Origin: Rugosimonospora africana
Lineage (GTDB): Bacteria > Actinomycetota > Actinomycetes > Mycobacteriales > Micromonosporaceae
Direction: 5' to 3'
DNA length: 64,000 nt
Assembly: GCF_016862975.1 (NCBI RefSeq)
Contig: NZ_BONZ01000008.1
Span: 1 to 64,000 of the forward strand
The notes beneath the pieces are model-generated. The model was not told where the DNA came from. It saw nothing but the letters and a program-made list of their open reading frames with translations, and did not search any database. A program made the position numbers and the translations under genes. Positions 34,730 to 43,735 of the stretch are shown here, piece after piece. Position 1 is the first letter of the stretch. Each line of letters begins with the position of its first letter.

Positions 34730-35938
34730 GTGCCACTCGAGCAACGCGACCGTCGGGCCCGTACCGGCGCCGCCGGCGCCTACTTCGTCCAGGGCCTGTG
34801 CTTCGCCGGCCTGGTCACCCGGGTGCCCACCCTGCAGAAGAGCTTCCACTTCACCGATGGGCAGCTGACCCTGATCCTGCTGATCGTGCCGGTCGTGGCC
34901 GGGGTCGGCAGCGTGCTGGCCGGGGTACTGGCGCCGAGGATCGGTAGCGCGCTCGTCCTGCGGGTGGCCGGCCCGACCGTGTGCGTCGCGATGGCGGCCG
35001 TCGGGTTCGCGCCGGGGCGGGCGGCGCTGTACCCGGCGATCGCATTGTTCGGGCTCGCTCTCGGCGCGGTCGACGCGACCATGAACATGCAGGGCGTGGC
35101 GGTCCAGCACCGGTACGGGCGCAGCATCCTCGCCTCGTTCCACGGGGTGTGGAGCGTCGGAGGCATCCTCGGCTCGCTGGCCAACGCCGGGGCCGGCCGG
35201 CTGCACCTGGATCTCGGCCCGAACCTGGGGATCATCGCGCTGGTCGGGCTCGTGCTCGCGCTGTCCGTCGGGCCGCTGCTGTACCGGCGTGACGAGGCCG
35301 CGGCACGCGCCGTCGACGTACCGGCGGACGCGCCGCCGCCGAGAATCCCGTGGGCGCCGATCGTCCTGGTCGGGCTCGCGGTGATGCTCATGTACATCAG
35401 TGACTCGGCGACCTCGAACTGGAGCGCCAAGTACCTGCAGGACGCGTTGCGCGCGAGCAACAGCGTGGCGCCGCTGGGCCTGGCCGGGTACCTGCTCTGC
35501 CAGATGCTGGGCCGGCTGGTCGCCGACTGGCCGGTACGCCGGCTCGGGCCGGTGCTCCCGGTCGCGGTCGGCGGGCTGATCGGCGTGCTGGGCATGACGC
35601 TGGTCGCCGTGGCACGGGTGCCGGGGCTGGCGATCGCTGGCTTCGCGATCGTCGGGTTCGGGCTGTGCGTGGTGGTACCGCAGTCGTTCTCGGCGGCCGG
35701 AGCACTCGACCCGACCGGCAGCGGGGTGGCCATCGCCCGGGTCAACCTGTTCAACTACGTCGGCTTCGTGGTGGGCGCCGGACTCATCGGTGTCGTCGAC
35801 GAGGCGGTCGGCCTGCGCTGGGCGTTCGCCGTGCCGGCACTGCTCTGCCTGGGCATCATCGGCCTTGCCCCGTCGTTCCGGGTCGCCAGCGACGCGGCGG
35901 GCACGGTGCGGCCGGCCGAGGCGGCCCCGGTCAGCTGA
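34730..35938 (+). CDS. MFS transporter
   Basis: A 402-residue major facilitator protein with 12 hydrophobic helices in two halves. GLVTRVPTLQKSFHFTDGQL and RYGRSILASFHGVWSVGG are typical of the YbjJ-like subgroup of sugar or drug efflux transporters. The substrate is unknown. GTG start with GGAG 7 nt upstream. No other transport genes are adjacent. The gap 34603-34729 has no gene. Confidence 0.92.
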   Translation: MPLEQRDRRARTGAAGAYFVQGLCFAGLVTRVPTLQKSFHFTDGQLTLILLIVPVVAGVGSVLAGVLAPRIGSALVLRVAGPTVCVAMAAVGFAPGRAALYPAIALFGLALGAVDATMNMQGVAVQHRYGRSILASFHGVWSVGGILGSLANAGAGRLHLDLGPNLGIIALVGLVLALSVGPLLYRRDEAAARAVDVPADAPPPRIPWAPIVLVGLAVMLMYISDSATSNWSAKYLQDALRASNSVAPLGLAGYLLCQMLGRLVADWPVRRLGPVLPVAVGGLIGVLGMTLVAVARVPGLAIAGFAIVGFGLCVVVPQSFSAAGALDPTGSGVAIARVNLFNYVGFVVGAGLIGVVDEAVGLRWAFAVPALLCLGIIGLAPSFRVASDAAGTVRPAEAAPVS

Positions 35939-36050
35939 GCGCGGTCAGCGGGTTGCGTCGGCCGCCGAAGCGGCGCGGCCAGCTGGGTGTGTCGGCGGTG
36001 GTGACGGCGCGGGTCAGTGGGTTGTGCTGGCCGCCGAAGCGGCCCTGGCC
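35939..36050. repeat. Duplicated 3' end of the MpaB-like gene
   Basis: The block at 36007-36050, holding the last codons and stop of the MpaB-like gene, is repeated at 35939-35980 about 68 bp further downstream. The copies share TCAG(C/T)GGGTTG and GGCCGCCGAAGCGGC and keep a stop (TCA on + at 35945). About 33 of 42 bases match. Confidence 0.75.
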
Positions 36051-36844
36051 AAGGCCGCTTCACGGTACGGGCCGTTCCGGTACCGGACCGGCAGCATGGC
36101 CAGTGCGCCCCGCAGCGCGCGTGCCCACGCTCCCGCCGACAGGTCGGTGGTGGGCAGTCCCGGCAGCCCGTACAGGCGACGGGCCCAGGCCGGCAGCAGG
36201 CTGACCGAGAGCGCCGCGACCCCACCGATGGCCAGCCGTACCGGGGTGAACCCCAACCCGTACGGCAGCGGCGGCCTGGCCATGAACAGCGCGGCGGCCG
36301 CCGAATCCCGGGTGAGGCGCAGCTCGGAACGTATCCCCTGGTAGTACTCCTCGACCTCGGCCGCGCTCGCCGGCACCGTCAGCGGATCGATCCCGACGAG
36401 TCGGGCGGCCTCGCGCTGCTCGGCGTAGTACCGGTCGACCTCCTCCGGGGCGAGCACGACCCCGGCCCGGGTCGCGGTCGTCAGGAACGACTCGACCTCG
36501 GTGACGTGTACCCAGCGCAGCAGGTGCGGGTCATCGATCCGGAAGAAGTCCCCGGACACCGGGTCGATCCCGCGCAGCCGCTCGTGCACGCGCCGGATCC
36601 GGCGCCCCGCCGCCTCCGCCTGCTCGGTGGTGCCCCAGATCACCGTCGCGACGTACTCGGTGGTCCGGTTGAGCCGGCCCCACGCGTCCTCGCGGTAGTC
36701 CGAGTTCTGGGCCAATCCGGCCATCACGAGCGGGTGCAGCGCCTGCAGGTACAGCGCGCGGAAGCCGCCGAGGAGCAGGATGGGCTCGGAGTGCAGGCGC
36801 CAGCTCACCGAACCGGGGCCGAAGAGGCCAAGATCGCTCGTCAT
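36014..36844 (-). CDS. Oxygenase MpaB family protein (DUF2236)
   Basis: A 276-residue helical protein with GPGSVSWRLHSEPILLLGGFRALYLQALHPLVMAG, RRIRRVHERLRG, a DPHLLRWVHVTEVESFL segment and a GLGFTP motif. The family includes latex-clearing protein and the fungal MpaB oxygenase, b-type haem enzymes; the His of ALHPLV and of WVHVTE are candidate haem or metal ligands. A role in polyisoprene or lipid oxidation is an inference from the family. It is upstream of no obvious partner. Its 3' end has a duplicate downstream. Confidence 0.88.
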   Translation of the reverse strand: MTSDLGLFGPGSVSWRLHSEPILLLGGFRALYLQALHPLVMAGLAQNSDYREDAWGRLNRTTEYVATVIWGTTEQAEAAGRRIRRVHERLRGIDPVSGDFFRIDDPHLLRWVHVTEVESFLTTATRAGVVLAPEEVDRYYAEQREAARLVGIDPLTVPASAAEVEEYYQGIRSELRLTRDSAAAALFMARPPLPYGLGFTPVRLAIGGVAALSVSLLPAWARRLYGLPGLPTTDLSAGAWARALRGALAMLPVRYRNGPYREAALARAASAASTTH

Positions 36845-36889
36845 GCCACCATTCTCCGTCGCCGGCCGGACCCGCCCGGCGGGTAGGCG

Positions 36890-37312
36890 TCAGTCCGCGC
36901 GCCGCAGCTTCTGACACGTCGGGCACAGGCCCCAGAAGGTCACCTCGGCCTCGTCGAGTTCGAAGCCGTGAGCGCTGGACGGATCGAGGCAGGGCGCCTC
37001 GCCGACCGCGCAGTCGACATCCGCGATCTCGCCGCAGCCCCGGCACACGATGTGGTGGTGATTGTCACCGGTGCGGGCCTCGTAGCGGGCCGGTGAGCCG
37101 GCCGGCTCGATCCGCCGGGCGAGCCCGGCCCGGGCCAGGGCGCCGAGCACGTCGTAGACCGTCTGAACGGAGACCGCGGTGTGGTCGGTCCGAACCCGCT
37201 GGATGATCTCGTCGACCTCCAGGTGACCACCCTGACCGAGGATCTCCAGCACGGCCAGCCGGGGACGGGTCACCCGGAGTCCCCGGGAACGCAGCCGGTC
37301 CTCGCCATCCAT
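36890..37312 (-). CDS. Fur-family transcriptional regulator
   Basis: A 140-residue Fur/FurA-like regulator: N-terminal winged helix (RPRLAVLEILG, TVYDVLGALARAGL), then the dimerisation and metal domain with DNHHHIVCRGCGEI and CPTCQKL, giving two CxxC pairs for structural zinc. It senses iron, zinc or peroxide; catalase or uptake genes that would tell which are absent here. It lies 45 bp upstream of the MpaB-like gene on the same strand and may be cotranscribed with it. Confidence 0.93.
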   Translation of the reverse strand: MDGEDRLRSRGLRVTRPRLAVLEILGQGGHLEVDEIIQRVRTDHTAVSVQTVYDVLGALARAGLARRIEPAGSPARYEARTGDNHHHIVCRGCGEIADVDCAVGEAPCLDPSSAHGFELDEAEVTFWGLCPTCQKLRRAD

Positions 37313-37385
37313 CCGCCTATTGCATCACGTCAAGCTGGAACGACTCAAGAAAGCCGTGCGGTGAACCGGATGAGATGATCCGTGC

Positions 37386-37868
37386 GTGTCTATGGGTGTG
37401 TTTGAGACCTTCTTCGGATTACCGCTGCACCCCCTGGTGATACACGCGGCGGTGGTCTTCATCCCTCTGCTGATCGTGGGGGCTCTGGTCTACGTGCTGG
37501 TGCCCGCGCTGCGCCCGAAGCTCGACTGGGCGGTGGTGGTACTCGGTGTGATCGCTCCGCTGAGTGCTCTGCTGGCCAAGTTGTCCGGCGACGCGTTCCG
37601 TGCCCGGATGGCCAACCGTCACCTGGCCACGCCGGCGATCCTCAACAAGATCGACGAGCACAGGCACTTCGGCACGATCACGCTGTACGTGACGATCGCG
37701 CTCGGCCTCGTGGCGCTGGCGGCGGTTCTGCTCCCGGCACTGCGGCAGCGCACGCTGACCGTGTGGGTACCGCTGGCCGTGGTGACGATCGGTCTCTCCA
37801 TCGTGACCGGGTACTACGTCTTCCGTACCGGGGACAGCGCCGCCCACATCGTCTGGCAGGGGTACTGA
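37386..37868 (+). CDS. DUF2231 membrane protein
   Basis: A 160-residue protein with four hydrophobic helices: LPLHPLVIHAAVVFIPLLIVGALVY, WAVVVLGVIAPLSALLA, FGTITLYVTIALGLVALAAVLL and VWVPLAVVTIGLSIVTGYYVF. HPLVIHA is the signature of DUF2231, a family possibly linked to haem or redox membrane proteins. Two GTG/ATG starts (37386, 37392) are equivalent. Divergent from Fur with 73 bp between. Confidence 0.88.
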   Translation: MSMGVFETFFGLPLHPLVIHAAVVFIPLLIVGALVYVLVPALRPKLDWAVVVLGVIAPLSALLAKLSGDAFRARMANRHLATPAILNKIDEHRHFGTITLYVTIALGLVALAAVLLPALRQRTLTVWVPLAVVTIGLSIVTGYYVFRTGDSAAHIVWQGY

Positions 37869-37894
37869 GCCGCCAGCCGATCAGCAGCACAGGG

Positions 37895-38218
37895 CTAGAA
37901 CAGCGCCCGGCCGCACAAGACGAAGAGGACGATCAACAGTACGGCGCCGGCGACCATGCCGACGCCGTACGTGACTGTGCGCGTCTCCTTCTCGCGGGCG
38001 TCCAGCTCCTCGGGGTTCTGGTGCGGCATGGGGCGCGGCGGCGGCGTCTGGATCAGGGTTCGCGGGTGCCACTCGGCGGGCGGCGGCGTGGTACGCGGCG
38101 GACCGGCGTACGGCGGCGCGTCGCCCCGAGGTGCCTGGCCGGGTGCCGGCTCGCCGGACGCGTCCGGTCGGCCGGTCTGGCCGCCGGGCGGGCGGCGCCA
38201 CTGCAGATCGTCGCTCAC
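37895..38218 (-). CDS. C-terminally anchored membrane protein, unknown
   Basis: A 107-residue protein: a Pro/Arg-rich disordered N-terminus of about 70 residues with PPPAEWHPRTLIQTPPP, then a charged EELDAREKETRTVTYG linker and a single membrane helix VGMVAGAVLLIVLFVLCG at the end. Function unknown. Divergent from the small acidic protein gene at 38282. Confidence 0.75.
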   Translation of the reverse strand: MSDDLQWRRPPGGQTGRPDASGEPAPGQAPRGDAPPYAGPPRTTPPPAEWHPRTLIQTPPPRPMPHQNPEELDAREKETRTVTYGVGMVAGAVLLIVLFVLCGRALF

Positions 38219-38281
38219 GGTTGTACCCGCTGGCGGATGGCGGTCACGGACTGGACGCTATCAGTGGCTACGCTGAGTCGC

Positions 38282-38449
38282 ATGGAAAGGGACCGCTACT
38301 CCTTTGACGAGGAGCGCGAGGTGCAGCTCGAGGACGGAGAGCCGATGCTGCCCGAGCAGACTCGCGACGACACCGACCGTGGCTGGGGCGAGCGTTCCGA
38401 CAGCCGCGACGACTGGCTGCGCGAGGAGCGCCCGCCGCACTGGGACTAG
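38282..38449 (+). CDS. Small acidic conserved protein
   Basis: A 55-residue hydrophilic protein: ERDRYSFDEEREVQLEDGEPMLPEQ, DDTDRGWGER and a final RPPHWD. I recall similar small acidic proteins in many actinobacteria, with no known function. The ATG is preceded by TACGCT and 7 nt, the leaderless pattern. The longer frame that begins at 37763 is a shadow. Confidence 0.8.
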   Translation: MERDRYSFDEEREVQLEDGEPMLPEQTRDDTDRGWGERSDSRDDWLREERPPHWD

Positions 38450-38584
38450 GCCCGGTCCCGCAGGTCGGCCGGCGACTCACCGACCGCTTGACCGGGGGCA
38501 GTGGCGCCGGCCATCGAAGGCGGCCACAATACCTCCCGGGCTCAGATCGGTCCCATCCACTCGACGGGCGGCGGGAGGACGGCG

Positions 38585-40651
38585 ATGCCGGATAGCGGCG
38601 CGGCCAATGAGGTTGGTACGCATCAATCGCCGGGCTGGCTCCGCAGGACCGTCCTGGAGCGGCGGTGGGCCCGCGGCGTCGAGGAACGAGCACCGGCCCA
38701 CGCCGTCAGCGAGCGGCTCTCGGACGCCGCCGTCGGACTCCCCTCGGCCTCCGCGGGACTCGCGTCGGCCGCCGTCGGACTCCCATCGGCCGCCGCCGTC
38801 GCCGGACTCCCGTCGGTTCCGGCCATCACCGGGAGACAGCCGGCCGCCGCGGGACAACCGGCCCCCGCCGGTACCGACGAAGAACCGGTCCACGCCGTCA
38901 GCCGGCGGCGCTGGTTCTCGGTCGTCGCCCGGCGGCGCTGGGTCGTCGTCTCGGTGGCCGCGGGTACCGGCATCCTGGTCGCGGCCACCGTGCTGCTGGG
39001 AACCGGTGGCCAGCCCTCCGCGGCCACGTTCGTCGGCTGCACCGGTGAGCCCATCACGGTCACGATCGCGACCTCGGCGAGGACGTTTCCGGTTCTCGAC
39101 CGGCTCGCCAAGGACTGGACCGCCACCAGACCCGTGCTGCACGGCCGGTGCCTGGCCGCCCGCGTCACGTCGCAGGAGTCCAGCCGGGTCGCCGCCACGC
39201 TCGGGCCGGACTGGAACACCAGGCGCGACGGGGTCCGGCCCGACGTGTGGGTACCGGAATCGAGCCTCTGGTTGTCGATGGCGGAGGGCCGTCCGGACGC
39301 GAGCGGCCTGATCCCGCCGCAGTCGCCGAGCATCGCTTCGTCGCCGGTCGTCCTCGCGCTGCGCCAGCCGATGGCCCAGGCGCTCGGCTGGCCGGGCCGG
39401 ACCCTGAACTGGACCGATGTGGTCGAGATGTTCATGAGCGGCGGCTGGGCGAAGACCGGGCATCCGGAGTGGGCGTCGCTGCGGATGGGCATGACCGACG
39501 CGAGTACGACGACGGCCGGGCTCGCCGCGGTCCTGGCCGTCGTGGGCGACGACGTGACCGGTGCGTTGACCGACGACCAACTGGTCGACTCGCTGCGCTT
39601 CGATCAGGCGCTCGGCGCGGTGGCGCCGGACACCTCCGGGTTCTTCGCGGCTCAGGCGGGCACCGCCGGGGCGGATGCCGGCATCGCTGCCTTTCCCGCA
39701 CTGGAGAGCGAGGTCGCGGCGTTCGACCAGGACCATCCGGAGCACCCGCTGGTTCCGGTGTACGCCGCCGCCCCGGTCGTCGCGGACTACCCGTACTCGG
39801 TGCTGTCGACCAGCTGGGTGACCGCCGGTACCCGGGCGGCCGCCGAGCAGTTCCTGACGTACCTGCGAAGCAGCGCCGGCCAGGACGCGCTGGGCGTGAT
39901 CGGGCTGCGCGACGTCGACCACAGCGTGCGCGACTCGGCGACGCTGCCGGTCGCGGACGGATTCCCGACCACCTTCAGCGGCGCCCGTGCGGTCCCGGAC
40001 GCGCTGGTGATCGGTCAGCTCATCGCCGACTGGACGTCGCTGCAACGCCGGTCCGACATGCTGGTCGCGCTGGACACGTCGGGGTCGATGGCGGAGCCGG
40101 TGCCGGGTACCTCGCTCACCCGGCTGCAGCTCATGCGGCAGGCGGCGACGACCGGGTTCGGTCTGCTCGGCGGCCGGGACAGCGTCGGGCTGTGGGGCTT
40201 CTCCGGTACCGGGGACGGCCCGGATGAACTGGTCGCGTTCGGGTCGGCTACCGCGGCGGTCGACGGCGTGGACCGGCGGCAGGCGATGCTCGACGCGCTG
40301 GGACAGCTGAGCGCCCACGGAGGCACTCCGCTCTACGACACGGTCTACGCCGCCTATCAGGAGATGCGGTCGCACTGGCAACCGGACAGCGTGAACGCGA
40401 TCCTGGTGATCACCGATGGGAGCAACGACGTGCCCGGCGGCATGACGCTGGCGCAGCTGCTGAGCGCGTTGAAGAGCGAGCAGCGGTCGGGCCGTCCGGT
40501 ACAGATCATCAACATCGCGCTCGGGCCGGAGGCCGACGCCGACGCGCTGCGACAGATCTCGGCCGCGACCGGCGGCCGGACGTTCGTGGCCGAGAATCCG
40601 GCGACCGCCGTGCAGACCCTGGTTCTGGCGTTCGCCGGCCGGCTGAGCTGA
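38585..40651 (+). CDS. Membrane-anchored solute-binding and von Willebrand factor A fusion protein
   Basis: A 688-residue protein. A cytoplasmic N-terminus has imperfect GLPSAxAGL repeats (about 45-85); one membrane helix (WVVVSVAAGTGILVAATVLLG, about 120-140) follows. An extracytoplasmic part resembles family 11 bacterial solute-binding proteins (about 150-480), with RPDVWVPESSLW, SSPVVLALRQPMA and YPYSVLSTSWVTAGTRAAAEQFL. A VWA domain closes the protein, with MIDAS residues in ALDTSGSMAEP, HGGTPLYDTVY and LVITDGSND. The pairing suggests ligand capture with Mg-dependent protein binding. GGGAGG 6 nt before the ATG supports the start. Function unknown. Confidence 0.88.
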   Translation: MPDSGAANEVGTHQSPGWLRRTVLERRWARGVEERAPAHAVSERLSDAAVGLPSASAGLASAAVGLPSAAAVAGLPSVPAITGRQPAAAGQPAPAGTDEEPVHAVSRRRWFSVVARRRWVVVSVAAGTGILVAATVLLGTGGQPSAATFVGCTGEPITVTIATSARTFPVLDRLAKDWTATRPVLHGRCLAARVTSQESSRVAATLGPDWNTRRDGVRPDVWVPESSLWLSMAEGRPDASGLIPPQSPSIASSPVVLALRQPMAQALGWPGRTLNWTDVVEMFMSGGWAKTGHPEWASLRMGMTDASTTTAGLAAVLAVVGDDVTGALTDDQLVDSLRFDQALGAVAPDTSGFFAAQAGTAGADAGIAAFPALESEVAAFDQDHPEHPLVPVYAAAPVVADYPYSVLSTSWVTAGTRAAAEQFLTYLRSSAGQDALGVIGLRDVDHSVRDSATLPVADGFPTTFSGARAVPDALVIGQLIADWTSLQRRSDMLVALDTSGSMAEPVPGTSLTRLQLMRQAATTGFGLLGGRDSVGLWGFSGTGDGPDELVAFGSATAAVDGVDRRQAMLDALGQLSAHGGTPLYDTVYAAYQEMRSHWQPDSVNAILVITDGSNDVPGGMTLAQLLSALKSEQRSGRPVQIINIALGPEADADALRQISAATGGRTFVAENPATAVQTLVLAFAGRLS

Positions 40652-40661
40652 GCGGTCGTGG

Positions 40662-41777
40662 CTAGAGCAGCAGGTTGACGTCGCCGAACTCGTGCCACAG
40701 GTACCCGGCCGCGATCGCCTCCTGGTAGCAGCGGGACAGCAGCTCCGTGCCGGCGATCGCGGCCAGCATGTCCAGGTGCGACGCACGCGGTTCGTGTAGG
40801 CCGGTCAGCAGCCCGTCCACCGCGCGTACGCCGCGGTCGGGCGTGATCACCAGGTCGGTCCAGCCGCTGGCGGCGGCGACCGTCCCGGTCGCGGTGGCCG
40901 CGCTCTCCAGCGCGCGTACCGCCGTGGTGCCGACCGCCACGATGCGCCCGCCCGCTGCCCGTGCCTGGTTGACGATCCGCGCGGTCGTCCCGGGCACGGC
41001 GAACCGCTCCGGGTACGGGCGCTCGTGCGCCTCCGGCGAGGCGACTCCGGTGTGCAGCAGGATCGGCGCGACCTGGATGCCGGCGCTGACCAGCCGGGTG
41101 ACCAGCCGCTCGGAGAACGGCCGGGCGGCACTGGGCATCTCGGCGCTGCCCGGCGTGGTGGCGAAGACGGTCTGGTAGTACGGCAGCGGCCAGGGCCGGG
41201 GCACGTACCCGTACCGGATCGGCGCTCCGTACCTGCGGAGCAGCCCGGGTACGGCGTCGATGCCGGTCGAAAGCGGCCGCTTGACCGCGATGTCTCGTTC
41301 CTCGACATCGCTGACGGCCGTGTCGACATCCGCGTACCAGAGCCGACCCCGGGAGTACTCCTCCCGGAGGGTCAGCGTGGCTCCGCCGGGCAGCCGGTAC
41401 CGGTGTTCCGGGCAGCCGCCCGGGTACGGTGCCGTACCCGCCGCGGTACGCAGCTCGACCAGCCACCGGCCGTCCGGCGCCTGGGTCGAGAAGTGCACGG
41501 TCAGCGGGCTGTCCGGCACCGGTACGGCGGCCGGCAGCGTACCGGAGGTGTTCACCACCAGGACGTCGCCGGCCCGGAGCAGCCCGGGCAGTTCGGTGAA
41601 CCCGTGATGGCTCACCTCACCCGTCGCGCGGTCGCCGACCAGCAGGCGTACCCCGTCCCGGGACAGGCCGCGCGCCTCCGGCGGCTCGTGCGCCTCCAGG
41701 TTCGCCGGCAGCGTGAAGTCGACGACCGGCGCGGGGGAGGCGGCCGTGTGCGTCGGGGAGGCGGCCGCCGGGCTCAC
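40662..41777 (-). CDS. QueA-like S-adenosylmethionine:tRNA ribosyltransferase-isomerase
   Basis: A 371-residue protein of the QueA family: FTLPANLEAHEPPEARGLSRDGVRLLV, a FTELPGLLRAGDVLVVNTSGTLPA block, PLPYYQTVFATTPGSAEMPSAARPFSERLV, HTGVASPE, IVAVGTTAVRALESAA and HLDMLAAIAGTELL. In queuosine synthesis QueA moves the ribose of SAM to preQ1-tRNA; a full Q pathway is not seen here and many actinobacterial homologues have another role. GTG at 41777 overlaps the SDR stop by GTGA. The protein ends 11 bp from the convergent VWA gene. Confidence 0.82.
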   Translation of the reverse strand: MSPAAASPTHTAASPAPVVDFTLPANLEAHEPPEARGLSRDGVRLLVGDRATGEVSHHGFTELPGLLRAGDVLVVNTSGTLPAAVPVPDSPLTVHFSTQAPDGRWLVELRTAAGTAPYPGGCPEHRYRLPGGATLTLREEYSRGRLWYADVDTAVSDVEERDIAVKRPLSTGIDAVPGLLRRYGAPIRYGYVPRPWPLPYYQTVFATTPGSAEMPSAARPFSERLVTRLVSAGIQVAPILLHTGVASPEAHERPYPERFAVPGTTARIVNQARAAGGRIVAVGTTAVRALESAATATGTVAAASGWTDLVITPDRGVRAVDGLLTGLHEPRASHLDMLAAIAGTELLSRCYQEAIAAGYLWHEFGDVNLLL

Positions 41778-42445
41778 AGCCGCACCCGTCCGGACTCGGG
41801 CCGGTTGGCGAGCAGCTTCCGGAAAGCGGGTACCACCGACTCCGGCAGCGGCCGGTCGCTGATGTCCTCTCCCGGGAACGCCTCCTGGTGCATGCGGGTA
41901 CGCAGGTCGCCCGGATCCGCCCACCAGACCCGTACCGACGGCTCCTCGGCCGCGAGTACCTTGCTCGCCTGCTCCAGCGCGGCCTTGGCCGAGCCGTACC
42001 CGCCCCAGCCCGGGTACGGTTCGACCGCCGCGTCCGAGGTCACGTTCACGATCGCGCCGCCGCGCGAGCGCAGCGCCGGCAGGGCAAGCGCGGTCAACGC
42101 GAGCGGCCCGAACACGTTGACCTCGTACACCTCGGGCAGCGCGGCCAGCGGGTACTCCGCCAGGTGCCGCGGGCTCGGCCCGAGGATGCCGGCGTTGTTG
42201 ACCAGCAGGTCCGGGCCGCCGGCGCGGATCGCCGCCTCGACCAGGGCGGCCCGGTGCTCCGGGTCGGTCACGTCGCCGGCGATGGCGATGTGCTGACCGG
42301 GCAGGTTCCACACCGCCGCGGCGAGGGCTTCGGCGTCCCGGGCGTCCATGATCAGCTTCCAGCCGTCGTATGCCAGGCCGCTGGCCAGCGCGAGACCGAG
42401 ACCCCGGGAGGTTCCTGTGATGATCGCGGTTCGGGTTTCGTTCAT
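41774..42445 (-). CDS. SDR family oxidoreductase
   Basis: A 223-residue short SDR with TGTSRGLG, NNAGIL, NVTSDAA and YGSAKAALEQASK (Tyr-x-x-x-Lys). RTRMHQ ends a substrate loop, and the C-terminus is shorter than in typical FabG. The start is the ATG at 42445, preceded by TAGCGT and 7 nt (leaderless). It is translationally coupled to the QueA-like gene. The substrate is unknown. Confidence 0.9.
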   Translation of the reverse strand: MNETRTAIITGTSRGLGLALASGLAYDGWKLIMDARDAEALAAAVWNLPGQHIAIAGDVTDPEHRAALVEAAIRAGGPDLLVNNAGILGPSPRHLAEYPLAALPEVYEVNVFGPLALTALALPALRSRGGAIVNVTSDAAVEPYPGWGGYGSAKAALEQASKVLAAEEPSVRVWWADPGDLRTRMHQEAFPGEDISDRPLPESVVPAFRKLLANRPESGRVRL

Positions 42446-42568
42446 GAACCCGACGCTAGGGACGCGGTGGGTCACCGGCATCGGGCCTGAGACCCGGCAT
42501 CCGGTCCGACCATGGGCCTAGGTCCCTGGTCCGTTATGCCGGGCGCTCCGGCTGGGTACCGTGGCGGT

Positions 42569-43735
42569 GTGAGTGGGTGCGACCGGAACGAGCTGCGCGA
42601 GGTGAGCGCCGCGGTTCTCGCGGTGACCGCGCACCTGTCCGTCCGGGAGGTGCTCCAGACCATCCTCACGTCGGCCCGGCGCCTGCTCGACGCGGAGTAC
42701 GCCGCCCTGGGCGTTCCCGACGAGAACGGCTCGTTCGCCGAATTCCTGGCGGACGGCGTCAGCGACGAACAGTGGCGCGCGATCGGTCCGCTCCCGCGCC
42801 AGCACGGCCTGCTGGGCGTCATGTTGCGCGATCCGAATCCGGTCCGGCTCGCCGACATCCGGGCGCATCCGCAGTTCGGCTGGTGGCCGGAGGCCCACCC
42901 GGTACTGACCGACTTCCTCGGCATGCCGATCGTCGACGGCGACGAGATCCTCGGCGAGCTGTACCTGGCCAACAAGCAGGCCCCGGGCGGCTTCACCGCC
43001 GGGGACGAGGAGTTGCTCCGGTTGCTCGCCGCGCACGCCGCCATCGCGTTGGTGAACGCGCGGCTGTACGAGCGCAGCCGGGAACTGTCCATTGTGGAGG
43101 AACGCAACCGGATCGCTCGGGAACTGCACGACGCGGTGACGCAGAAGCTGTTCAGCCTCCGGCTGACCGCCGACGCGGCGACCACGCTCGCTGCCCGCGA
43201 CCCGGCCCGGGCGGCGGGCGAGCTGGCCACGGTGCGCCGGCTCGCGGCCGAGGTCGCCGACGAACTCCGGTCGATCGTCGTCGGGCTGCGCCCGGTCGAC
43301 CTCGCCGGGGACGGGCTGGATGTGGCCCTGCGCAAGCAGGCCGAACTGCTGAACCGGGTACACCCGGTGGCGGTGCGCTTCACCGGGGAAGCGGTACCGC
43401 GGCTGACCCCGGTACGCGAGGAGGCGGCGTACCGGATCGCGCAGGAGGCGGTGCACAACGCGTTGCGGCACGGGGCGCCGTCGTGGGTGGAGGTGCGGCT
43501 GGGTACCCGTAACGGGTCGGTACTGCTGGAGGTCAACGACGACGGGCGGGGTTTCGACCCGGCCGCGCCGGCGACGTCCGGCCGGCTCGGGTTGGCGTCG
43601 ATGCGCGAGCGGGCCCGCGCGGTGGGCGGCCGGCTGGAGGTGCGGTCGGCGGCGGGGGCGGGGACCACGGTACGGCTGGCGGTACCGGTCTCCGGCGAGG
43701 CCGGCGGGGAGCGCGGCGGAGCCCGGGATGACTGA
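42569..43735 (+). CDS. GAF-domain sensor histidine kinase, NarL-partner type
   Basis: A 388-residue cytoplasmic kinase. A GAF domain (about 20-165) precedes HisKA_3 with EERNRIARELHDAVTQKLFSL (phospho-acceptor His), and an HATPase_c domain with EAVHNALRHG and NDDGRGFD. There is no membrane helix. The GAF domain may bind a small ligand or haem; residues that define haem-binding DevS kinases are not obvious. The GTG at 42569 fits TACCGT-N6-GTG. It overlaps the response regulator start by 8 bp. The 123-bp divergent gap towards the SDR gene could be shared control. Confidence 0.92.
   Translation: MSGCDRNELREVSAAVLAVTAHLSVREVLQTILTSARRLLDAEYAALGVPDENGSFAEFLADGVSDEQWRAIGPLPRQHGLLGVMLRDPNPVRLADIRAHPQFGWWPEAHPVLTDFLGMPIVDGDEILGELYLANKQAPGGFTAGDEELLRLLAAHAAIALVNARLYERSRELSIVEERNRIARELHDAVTQKLFSLRLTADAATTLAARDPARAAGELATVRRLAAEVADELRSIVVGLRPVDLAGDGLDVALRKQAELLNRVHPVAVRFTGEAVPRLTPVREEAAYRIAQEAVHNALRHGAPSWVEVRLGTRNGSVLLEVNDDGRGFDPAAPATSGRLGLASMRERARAVGGRLEVRSAAGAGTTVRLAVPVSGEAGGERGGARDD

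Noticed and set aside
38477-40786. 769-codon - strand frame
   Set aside because: Mirror of the VWA fusion gene; the + frame has MIDAS and binding-module motifs.
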